NCBI GenBank assembly: GCA_033675265.1
Contig: JAUJYZ010000466.1
Span: 176,001-240,000, forward strand
DNA length: 64,000 nucleotides
Reading direction: 5' to 3'
Origin: Actinostola sp. cb2023
Taxonomy: Eukaryota; Cnidaria; Anthozoa; Actiniaria; Actinostolidae
Part shown: piece after piece, positions 20,627 to 32,700 of the stretch
Position numbering within the stretch: the stretch's first letter is position 1
Layout: each line of letters begins with the position of its first letter
Notes under the pieces: generated by a model
The model's input: the letters and a program-made list of their open reading frames with translations, nothing else
What the model was told of the DNA's origin: nothing
Database searches by the model: none
Position numbers and translations under genes: made by a program

Positions 20627-23600
20627 CTGAAACAAAGAAAAGGATTGTCAGCATGGCCGTGAGCTACTTTACAGGGTTCTATTTGTGGTAATGGGTATAT
20701 ACGGTGAGTGGGTTACCTGTGGTCAGGGTATTGGGCAGCGCACTACGGTGGGTGGGTAACCTGTGGTCAGGGTATTGGGCAGCGCACTACGGTGGGTGGG
20801 TTACCTGTGGTCAGGGTATTGGGAAGCGCACTACGGTGGGTGGGTTACCTGTGGTCAGGGTATTGGGCAGCGCACTACGGTGGGTGGGTTACCTGTGGTC
20901 AGGGTATTGGGAGACGCACTATGGTGGGTGGGTTACCTGTGGTCAGGGTATTGGGAGATGCACTATGGTGGGTGGGTTACCTGTGGTCAGGGTATTGGCA
21001 AGCGCACTACGGTGGGTGGGTTACCTGTGGTCAGGGTATTGGGCAAGCGCACTACGGTGGGTGGGTTACCTGTGGTCAGGGTATTGGGCAGCGCACTACG
21101 GTGACGGTGGGTGGGTTACCTGTGGTCAGGGTATTGGGCAGCGCACTACAGTGGTTGGGTTACCTGTGGTCAGGGTATTGGGCAGCGCACTACAGTGGGT
21201 GGGTTACCTGTGGTCAGGGTATTATTGGGAAGCGCACTACGGTGGGTGGGTTACCTGTGGTACCTGGTCAGGGTATTGGGCAGCGCACACTACGGTGGGG
21301 TGGGTTACCAGGGTATTGGGAAGCGCACTACAGTGGGTGGGTTACCTGTGGTCAGGGTATTGGGTCAGGGTATTGGGAAGCGCACTACGGTGGGTGGGTT
21401 ACCTGTGGTCAGGGTATTGGGGAGACGCACTATGGTGGGTGGGTTACCTGTGGTCAGGGTATTGGGAGACGCACTAGGGTGGGTGGGTTACCTGTGGTCA
21501 GGGTATTGGGAAGCGCACTACGGTGGGTGGGTTACCTGTGGTCAGGGTATTGGGAAGCGCACTACTACGGTGGGTGGGTTACCTGTGGTCAGGGTATTGG
21601 GAAGCGCACTACGGTGGGTGGGTTACCTGTGGTCAGGGTATTGGGCAGCGCACTACGGTGGGTGGGTTACCTGTGGTCAGGGTATTGGGCAGCGCACTAC
21701 AGTGGTTGGGTTACCTGTGGTCAGGGTATTGGGCAGCGCAGCGCAGCGCACTACTGGGTTACAGGGTATTGGAAGCGCACTACGGGGTGGGTTACCTGTG
21801 GTCAGGGTATTGGGAAGCGCACTACGGTGGGTGGGTTACCTGTGTTACCTGTGGTCAGGGTATTGGGAAGCGCACTACAGTGGGTGGGTTACCTGTGGTC
21901 AGGGTATTGGGCAGCGCACTACAGTGGGTGGGTTACCTGTGGTCAGGGTATTGGGCAGCGCACTACGGTGGGTGGGTGGTCAGGGTTACCTGTGGTCAGG
22001 GTATTGGGAAGCGCACTACAGGGTTACCTGTGGTCAGGGGTGGAAGCGCACTACTACAGGGTGGGGGTGTGGGTTACCTGTGGTCAGGGTATTGGGAAGC
22101 GCACTACTGGGTGGGTGGGTTACCTGTGGTCAGGGTATTGGGAAGCGCACTACGGTGGGTGGGTTACCTGTGGTCAGGGTATTGGGAAGCGCACTACTAC
22201 GGTGGGTGGGTTACCTGTGGTCAGGGTATTGGGAAGGCACTAAGCGCACTATGGTGGGTGGGTTACCTGTGGTCAGGGTATTGGGAAGCGCACTATGGTG
22301 GGTGGGTTACCTGGGTGTGGTCAGGGTATTGGGAAGCGCACTATGGTGGGTGGGTTACCTGTGGTCAGGGTATTACATGGTGGGTGGGTTACCTGTAAGT
22401 AGGAACATCCATGCTACATATGTCATGGTGTTTGAACAAGTTTGGCTATTTTTAGAACACGATTTCTCAAAATTGATCAATCACTGTGCACTTCCGGCAA
22501 CCTCGTCCCCAGGGCCCTCTCTTCTCGCTTTCAAAATGGCGGACGCTCGAGAGAAGGGTAAAGGCTAGTTTCCATAACCCAAACCGCCCTTGATCGATAG
22601 CAGTCTGGGAACGAGTTTGCATAATGAGACGTCGGCCGTAGACGTAACGAAGTTTGGCGTTACGTATTTTCAAGATGTCTACGTTTGTGGAATCAATCTT
22701 CTTTATATCGGTCGGTTCTCTGCTTGAATTCTCTCTACAACACCTTTAAAATGTCATCCAAATGTGTTTATGCTGCCTACATCTACTCAACGAAGCTTTA
22801 ACGACGAAAATTTCGAACTATCGAGGGCAGTTTGAGTTATGGAATCAAGTCTCTACGACAAGGAAAGATTTAGTTTCCATAACCCAAACTGCCCTTGTTG
22901 ATTCTTGGACAAGTCATGGAAACAACTGCGAAAATGTAAGTAATCTTTTACTGTGATAATGGAGAAACCCATGTATTTAATTGAAAATCCATGCGCTATT
23001 AAAGTCTTATAGTGGAAATTTTGGTTATGGTTAATAATTAATACATTATAAAGCTTAGTACATTGCATTGCTTGTAAACATGATAATAGAGTTAATGTCT
23101 CAAGACAAACACCCATCTGTTAAAGACCTATTAAAATTAAGCCTGTATTACTGTAAACAACAACATTTGACTTGAGCAACATCTTACAGACTAATTATAA
23201 TTCATGAGACAAACACAATGGAACCCCCCTCCCCTCCTTTGGGGGGGGGGGGGGGGGGGGGTGGGGGTTGGTTTACTTTGGGGGTAAAATGGGTAAGGAT
23301 GACCATCGGAAAAAATATATATAGGGAGTACTCCCCCCGGGAATGGAACGTGGTTTGGAAATCTGATGCTAATATTACCATAAAATTTAGCAAACTTTAA
23401 CTTTGAATTTCTCGAAGAATTATTAACTGTTTGAAGTTATTCGTGGTGGATATATTACTTGACATTTCTTTCATAACATTCACAGCATTAACATTTTTGA
23501 TAATCGACTAGTTAATCCAGAGCGATGGGTTTTGCAAGGTATTCGGACCAGCGTTGGCGGTTAATGGTTAATTTTTTCCCTGGTATAAATTTTTCTAGTT

Positions 23601-23670
23601 CATTTTTTCAAGGCAGAGAAAGAATAGAATATATTTGTGAACGAAATAGCTAAGGGGAAAAATAGCTACA

Positions 23671-23738
<68 letters not shown>

Positions 23739-26700
23739 TCCCTCCACCCAATCCCCCTCCCCCCAATCCCCCTCCCCCAGTAGTAAATCCAAGCTTCCAG
23801 GATCTTTGTGCCACTGGTGGAGTTGATCTGGATGTCTTCTTTGACTCGGCACATGTATGAATCCTTAAAGTGCCCCTAATAAATAATAAAATATTTTGTG
23901 TATAATATGATGGTTTAATATTTCAAATTTGAACCTTGCATTTATGAGTTATAGAGGTTTGAAATGTCAATATGCAAATTTGATGACGTCTACCCAAGCT
24001 TGTGCCATAGCCTTTTTAAACTTGTTTAAGAAGAACTTATTTTTGTAAATGGGGATTTAGGATTATCGACTGGTTAGTCCAGAGCGATAGGTTTTGCAAG
24101 GTATTTTGACCAGCGTTGGTGGTGGGTAGTCAAGGTTTGTGTGTGTTTTTGGGGTGGAGGTGAAGGGAGAAGGATAGGAGTGATGTTCATGGGGGAGGGG
24201 GCAATGGGATATGGGAACTGGAAGAGAGTGTAAATTTATGGGGGGATAAAATGTAGGGATATAGGGGAGGAAGCGAATGGATGAGGGTGTGATTAGCGGG
24301 TGAGGGACTGGGGGAGGAATGGGGAGAGAGTGTTGAGAGTGTGTGGGGGGGGGGGGGGGGGGGGGGGGTTTGCAAGTAAGAAAAGGAGAAATGGGGGGCG
24401 AAGGGAAGTACATTGTAGGTGCATTGAGGGTGGGTGTTGTGGATGGAGGGAGTTATTCAAGGGGGGTGAAGTGGAGGGAAGGTGAAGTTTTTCAGGGGGG
24501 AAAAAGGAATAAAAAGGGGGAGGAATAAAGAAGGTGGAGTAAAGGGAGAGATGGGTGGAATGGATGTGGAGATGCAAGAGTGTGATGCAGAGAAATGGAT
24601 GGTAGAAAGGACGGAGAAAGAAGAAAGAGATGGAAAGTAAGTGGATGAACTAGAGTGACAGGTGTAGATATGGATGATAGAAAAAGAGAAGAATGAAAGA
24701 AGTGGAATGTGAGTGGAAAAATAGAGTGACAGGTAGAGAGATGGATGTTTGAAATGAAAAGAGGACAGATAGAGAAATGGATGAAGGATATTAGATGAAA
24801 GATAGAAGGGGATTGTAAGTATAAAAAATAAGGTGACAGATGCAGTAATGGATGTTTGAAAAGAAGAAAAGAGAGAGAAGTGAGATGTAAGTATAAAATA
24901 TAGAGTGACAAGTTTAAATAAGTTTTTTTTTCTATCATCCACATCTCCTCATCACTCCATTTTCTCTACTTACATTCCACATCTCCCTTTTCTTCTTTTC
25001 ATCCACTTCTCTTGTCACCCCACTTTTTTCAACTTATTAAATTCCAGTTCTCTCTTCCTTCTCTCCTTTTTTTCTCATCTTTTCTTCTTTTCTAACATCC
25101 ATTTCTCCTCCTGTCACTCCAGTTTCTCTACAGACATTCCACTTCATCCTATATCATTTTTTACTCTTGTCACTCTATTTTTCTACATACATTACACTCA
25201 TCTTCCTTCTCTTTATTTCCAACATCCTTCTTTAGACTTCATACTAGTTCATCTTCAAACATTCCACTTCTTCCATCTTTCTCTTCTTTTTCACCATCCA
25301 TTTCTCCACTTGCCACTCCGGGTTTTTCCACTTACATTTCACTTCTTTCTCTTTTGCTTTATCATCCATCTCTCTTCTGATTTTCTGGCCCTCCTCAATA
25401 ACACCCTCTCTCCCTTCCTCTCCCCCAGCCCCTCATCCTTCCTTAAAATTCCACCCTCATCCATCCCCATTCTCTCCCCTTCCCATAAACCTACACTCTC
25501 ATCCATTTCCCATATCCCACTGCCCTCCCCCACGAATGTCACCCTTATTCCCCCCCCCCCTTTCTCTCTCTCTCTTTCACCTTCCACTCCATATCCGAGC
25601 CTTCCATCCAACTAATCTCTATTCCCCCTTTCTCTCCAGACCTTTTTCTAACATCATCCCCAACAGATCCCAAAACTCCCCCCCCCCCCCCCCCCCCACA
25701 CACACATTTTGACAACTCACCGCCAACGCTGGTCCGAATACCTTGCAAAACCCATCGCTCTGGATTAACTAGTCGATTATCAAAAATGTTAATGCTGTGA
25801 ATGTTATGAAAGAAATGTCAAGTAATATATCCACCACGAATAACTTCAACAGTTAATAATTCTTCGAGAAATTCAAAGTTAAAGTTTGCTAAATTTTATG
25901 GTAATATTAGCATCAGATTTCCAAACCACGTTCCATTCCCGGGGGGAGTACTCCCTATATATATTTTCCGATGGTCATCCTTACCCATTTTACCCCCAAA
26001 GTAAACCAACCCCCACCCCCCCCCCCCCCCCCCCACCCCCCAAAGGAGGGGAGGGGGGTTCCATTGTGTTTGTCTCATGAATTATAATTAGTCTGTAAGA
26101 TGTTGCTCAAGTCAAATGTTGTTGTTTACAGTAATACAGGCTTAATTTTAATAGGTCTTTAACAGATGGGTGTTTGTCTTGAGACATTAACTCTATTATC
26201 ATGTTTACAAGCAATGCAATGTACTAAGCTTTATAATGTATTAATTATTAACCATAACCAAAATTTCCACTATAAGACTTTAATAGTGCATGAATTTTCA
26301 ATTAAATACATGGGTTTTCTCCATTATCATAGTAAAAGATTACTTGCATTTTCGTTGTTTCCATGACTTGTCCAAGAATCAACAAGGGCAGTTTGGGTTA
26401 TGGAAACTTAAATCTTTCCTTGTCGTAGAGACTTGATTCCATAACTCAAAACTGCCCTCGATAGTTCGAAAATTTTCGTCGTTAAAGCTTCGCTGAGTAG
26501 ATGTAGACAGCATAAACACATTTGGATGACATTTTAAAGGTGTTGTAGAGAGAATTCAAGCAGAGAACCGACCGATATAAAGAAGATTGATTCCACAAAT
26601 GTAGACATCTTGAAAATACGTAACGCCAAACTTCGTTACGTCTACGGCCGACGTCTCATTATGCAAACTCGTTCCCAGACTGCTATCGATCAAGGGCGGT

Positions 26701-29700
26701 TTGGGTTATGGAAACTAGCCTTTACCCGAGAGAAGACCCTGGTGTAGGCTGGTCACGTGTCTCCAAGAATCTTGGAGGTTCGTACCCAGGCTGCCATTTA
26801 GCCTCCGCATGCAGCGCCACAGGAAACCCATCTGATAGAGTTTTAGTATTTTAGAGTTGCCTGCGGAGGCTAGTCGAAAGTAATCGAAAGGGCCTTGTGA
26901 AGAGTTATTGAAGAAAAATACGTTCGTTGATGTTGCGATTGTTTTGCCTCAAATAATAAATAAAATCACCTTGGAGCAATTCTGGGCATTTGAAAAATAG
27001 GGGTTCGGAAGTGTATAAATTATTGAGAGACAGACACTTTATTCGCTATTTGTATACAAACACCTTTCATCTCTAACGGCTAAAGTACAAAACATGTTGA
27101 CGTGGATTGACGTGTCACATACTGCAAATCTCAAGAGCACTAGCAAATTATGTAAACAACGACAATAATATATCAGTTTGCCGTGTCGCCGTCCGAGTAG
27201 TCTTGCTCGTATAAATTGATACCTTGCTTTACGGTAAACGATCTCGATCGGTGGACTTTTTCATGTTCCTAAAGACATTTCAATGCTTCGATAACACTCA
27301 CACATCACTTGCAGCGGCTTCGATCTTCCTAATTCGATACATTTAGGACCAGAAAAGAACTATCCGTTGAAACTATAAATTCACTCGATGCGATTCGAAT
27401 TTTAATTTATGCTATATTTAGCAACCTTCGATATGGACCAATTAGATGGCTTGTTGTGTTATCCAATCAAAATGCGTTTTTAGTTCAGCCTACACCAGGG
27501 TCTTCTCTCGAGCGTCCGCCATTTTGAAAGCGAGAAGAGAGGGCCCTGGGGACGAGGTTGCACTTCCGGTTTTATTTGCCGCAACTCGTTAATTTGCAGC
27601 AACAGTGATTGGTCAATTTCGTGTTCTACAAATAGCCAAACTTGTTCAAACGCCGTGACAGATTTTAATGCTACATGGATGCTCCTACTTATGGGCTCCT
27701 GGTTAAAACAAACTGGTCGCTTTTGTGTATTATGACAAACCTTGACGTCAATGATTTTATTGCGTATCAGGGACTGTAGAAATACGCAGACCTGCAGAAA
27801 AAAACGCACATCAGCTTACGTATGGCTGATAAAATTTGTACGTTTACATATGCCTTTGTACGTAAAAACATACGTTAATACATGGACGTTTACGTACGGC
27901 TACGTACCTGCACATACACTAACACGTAAGCTTTAAAATGTTTACGTTAACTAACTACTCTTACGTACAAGTATCTATAGCTAATTGCATAATCGTTGTC
28001 GGGTTGAACATCATGAAAGCTATGACCAAAAGGAATTCTGGGAAATTAAAACTCTCCAATAACACCGTCAAATCATCGACCTTTTTATCCAGACTGGTAG
28101 GATCTTAGTTAAATAGCTCATATACCTTCAAAACTACGAGAACATTGAATATATCTGTATGTAATGCGGGTCATGAATTGATTTCCCATCCATTCTTGTG
28201 GTCTCAGCTTCTATGATTTATGATTTTCAACCCGACAACGATTATGCAATTAGCTATATTATGCCTAATGCCATACGGTTGAATAAAAAGTTTATGTTAA
28301 GTACGGTTACGTACCTGTACATAAACGCTTACATACACTTGAATAACATTTTTACTTTAAGTACACTTACGTACCTTTACGTACACTACACTCCTACGCA
28401 CGCATTCCCCACGCTACACACTTGTTACCAGTTTTCCTCGCACCCACAAGGTAAATACGGTCGTTATTTACTTACCAATCGCACCAATCGGTTTTGCATA
28501 TATTTATCTTTGAAATTCTCGCATGTTGAGATACAATTTGATATGTACAGATGTACAAACTCCTGGGGTAAGCCAACAGTCTGAAAAACAATATCACCAG
28601 GGGAGGGGGGTAAGTACGACTTGTCTTCCCAAACGAACCTTCCCATTGTTACCCATAATTCATTGGGTTTCCACGCGCGAAAGAGAGGCCAGGGGGACAA
28701 AATATTTGAGTCAGACTGAAGTTTATAAGCATACAATGTACATTGAACATTAAGGTAAAAGTTGTTTTTCATTTCACCCTGTTCTTGATTAGATAACTGT
28801 CATCCCAAGAATGGCCAATTTCTAATATTTTTGTCCCCTGACCTTGCTTGCGTGCGCAGAATCCTAAAGACTTCTGGAAAATTACAGGTACCCCGGTTAC
28901 ATACGTTAGTAAGTCTGTTGACGACCTCCATGGAATGTAGAGACATTTCCATATTAACAAGGACAGACAAATACCTGAAAATCAAAAGAATCAATATTAA
29001 AAGAAACTCCCATTCACTACTGTTGCATGACAGTCACGTCAGTATTGCATGACTAACTCATTACGAGATGCATGACAGTCACATGACTATTGTGTGACTA
29101 ACTCGTACTCATTAGAAGATGTGACAATCATGTGACTATTGCGTGACTTATGTCTTACAAGATGTGACAGTCACATGCTTATTGCGTGACTTATGTCTTA
29201 CAAGATGTGTGACAGTCGTGACTATTGCGTGACTAATGCCTTACAAGATGCGTGACAGTCACGTGACTATTGCGTGACTTATGTCTTACAAGATGCGCGA
29301 CAGTCACGTGACTATTGTGTGACTAACTCACTCATTACAAGATGTGACAGTCACGTGACTATTGCGTGACTTATGTCTTACAAGATGCGTGACAGTCACG
29401 TGACTATTGTGTGACTAACTCACTCATTACAAGATGTGACAGTCACGTGACTATTGCGTCACTATGCTTTGCACGATGTGTGACAGTCGTGACTATTGCG
29501 TGACTTATGTCTTACAAGATGTGTGACAGTCGTGACTATTGCGTGACTTATGTCTTACAAGTGTGACAGTCACATGCTTATTGCGTGACTTATGTCTTAC
29601 AAGTGTGACAGTCGTGACTATTGTGTGACTAATGCCTTACAAGATGCGTGACAGTCACGTGACTATTGCGTGACTTATGTCTTACAAGATACGTGACAGT

Positions 29701-32700
29701 CACGTGACTATTGTGTGACTAACTCACTCATTACAAGATGTGACAGTCACGTGACTATTGCATCACTATGCTTTGCACGATGTGTGACAGTCGTGACTAT
29801 TGCGTGACTTATGTCTTACAAGATGTGTGACAGTCGTGACTATTGCGTGACTTATGTCTTACAAGATGTGTGACAGTCACATGCTTATTGCGTGACTTAT
29901 GTCTTACAAGATGTGTGACAGTCGTGACTATTGTGTGACTAATGCCTTACAAGATGCGTGACAGTCACGTGACTATTGCGTGACTTATGTCTTACAAGAT
30001 ACGTGACAGTCACGTGACTATTGTGTGACTAACTCACTCATTACAAGATGTGACAGTCACGTGACTATTGTGTGACTAACTCACTCATTACAAGATGTGA
30101 CAGTCACGTGACTATTGTGTGACTAACTCACTCATTACAAGATGTGACAGTCACGTGACTATTGCATCACTATGCTTTGCACGATGTGTGAGTCAAGTGA
30201 CTATTGCGTGACTAAGTGTGACAGTCATGTGAATATTGCATGACTAATGCCTTACAAGATGCGTGACAGTCACATGCTTATTGCGTGACTAATGCCATAC
30301 AAGATGTGTGACAGTCACGTGACTATTGCGTGACTAATTCAATAGTTTTTCACTCCGACTTACTCTGTAAATTGATTAGATTGCATTAGCTTTAACAACA
30401 CTTCTATTGCTACCAAAGGATTGTTTTCTACTAAGTCTGGCAGCTGAAAGAGAACAGAAGAATATGATGAGACGTAGACATGTGAAATGATGAAATGAAT
30501 GTGTGACATTATTGCGTGACATTATTGCGTGACATTGTTGCGTGACATTATTGCATGACATTTTTGTACAACATACATGTATGTAACTGTATAATATTGT
30601 GACAATATTGTATGAAATAATAATTGTACAAGATTTCGTGACAATATTGTGATGTATTGCGTGACACTTTGCGTGACATACACGTGTGTGACATTATGTA
30701 CCTTTGCTGGAGATAACCCAATATGATATACTAATTTAGGATCCTTTTCTAGTTCACCAAGTACTTGCTGTTGGAACATAAATTAGAGATGATATTTAAC
30801 ATTATGGGATAGCCTGCGTAGCCTGGCCCTAAGGGGAAGTCCCATTCCCCCTCCCCCTAGGGCCAGGCTACGCAGGATGACAGGTGATTGAGACCATACA
30901 ATCCTGAGTGTCTAAGGCTGTGCTTATCCTGTAGCACTTTACCAAGGTAGATCAGATCAAAGGCACACAATGGCCAACTCGTGGATTACCACCCCTCCCC
31001 AAAAGTTGTGAGCCTGCAATGTACTTCAGCATCAACTTAATAAAAGTTTACAGCCGAGTGAGTGAATGATCCCAAAATTGTCCCAATGTCATCCCTATAA
31101 CTCATGGATTACATAATCTACGAGTTAAAAACGTAATGAAAGTTTACAGCCGAGTGAGTGGCAGAGTGAGTGATCCCAAAATTGTCCCAATCTCATCCCT
31201 AAAAACTAAGGTCAACCGCTCAACAAACAATAGTTTTCTCATTTCTACCAAGGTTCGGTAACTCGTTTACTTCAGTAAACCACCAAGTGTAAACACGGCC
31301 TAAGTTCACCACTACATCGCAAGACGGCAGTACCTGTTGTTGGTGCAATATTAATGGTCCTTTGAAGGCTTTGGCCATCATTCTACGCATCTCTCCTCCT
31401 GCAACATTAAACAAATGATAAACAAATGATACGAATTGAATGGATGTGGGAAGGATTGGAAAATGGATGGATGAATCCATGGGGTGATAGAGTCGTTTTC
31501 GTACGAGTGGGAAACCTACGGTATGGAGTTACGGTCACGGTACGGAATCGAACACATTGTATTCAACCAATCAAAGCGCGCGAAATCATTCCTCAACCAA
31601 TCAGAATGTTTGAATACCGCACGATGAAGGCGCGATATGGTCACTGCATGGCACGAACCATACCGTAACTACTTCCCACTCATACGAAAATGACTCTATT
31701 ACGACAAATAAGATGAGAAGAAATGAATGGGTTGGTGAGTGAGTGAATGGATGGATGGATGAAGAGAGGGATGGATGGAGAGATGGTGACCTCTTACCAG
31801 CACTATTAGTAACACACATACTACTATCCCATTCTATTGAAGGTGCAGTTGCAGAAGGATTCATCCAGACAAGCTAGACATGGCAGAAAAAATAGAGAAA
31901 TTATTACAGTACATGCCTATAATATTGTGCACAATGTTGCACTGTGTGTCTATACCTCACTCTCATATTGACAATAATTTATCGTTATTCGATATTATTA
32001 CTTGGCAGGCTGCCTGTGGCATGCTGAGTTGAAAAATTGGCTTTCTTTTTCTTATGATCGCAAATCGCAAACTGGGTACCAAGGCTCATTGCTTATTGCT
32101 GAAGCTCACCGAGTGAACACTTTATACAGTGTAGAGCATCTGGTTTGAATATAATGATTGTTAGAAACTGGTCTGGAACTACATGTAAGATCTTTATATC
32201 TAATCTTGAATTACCTCATCTTCACAAGAATACAGTGGGGGTGGTACTCTGGCATATGTAGGGTGGAGACTGGTGTTTGAGGGAGGATCAAATCCTGGAA
32301 ATAGATGAAATGACACAATAAATAAGATACAGCAGCAACACAACATCAATATCAACAACAACAGCAGCAACATCAACAACAGCAGTAACATCAACAACAG
32401 CAGCAACATCAACAACAACATCAACAACAGCAGCAACATCAACAACAACATCAACAACAGCAGCAACATCAACAACAAAAACATCATCAACAACAAAGAC
32501 ATCAACAACAACAACAACAACAACAGCAGCAACATCATCAACAACAACAACAACCATGAACATCAACAACATCAACAACAACAACAGCAGCAGCAACATC
32601 AACAACAGCAGTAACATCAACAACAGCATCATCATCAACAACAACAACAACAACAACAACAGCATCATCATCATCACAAATACAAATTGTACCTGTAATA

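Larger units (their letters stand above)
22557..26726. mobile_element. 4.17-kb Mutator-like foldback element, non-autonomous
   Basis: Terminal inverted repeats of about 1 kb (22557-23561 and 25719-26726) start GGTAAAGGCTAGTTTCCATA and are nearly identical apart from homopolymer lengths. The 9-bp duplication CGAGAGAAG flanks both sides (22548-22556, 26727-26735). Long terminal inverted repeats plus 9-bp duplications are the hallmark of Mutator-like elements. No transposase frame is present, so it would need enzyme from elsewhere. It lies in the last intron of CNOT11. The interior holds a second palindromic unit, a MITE fragment (23868-24053) and a 63-base C run. Confidence 0.85.

Noticed and set aside
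20704..22568. Several 250-510 codon plus-strand frames ([10 protein letters not shown] repeats)
   Set aside because: All three frames are open because the 44-bp unit lacks stops; the sequence is intronic to CNOT11.
24457..25615. Ser/Phe/His-rich frames of 90-236 codons
   Set aside because: Products of purine/pyrimidine-biased repeats in the foldback element; open on both halves in mirrored fashion.
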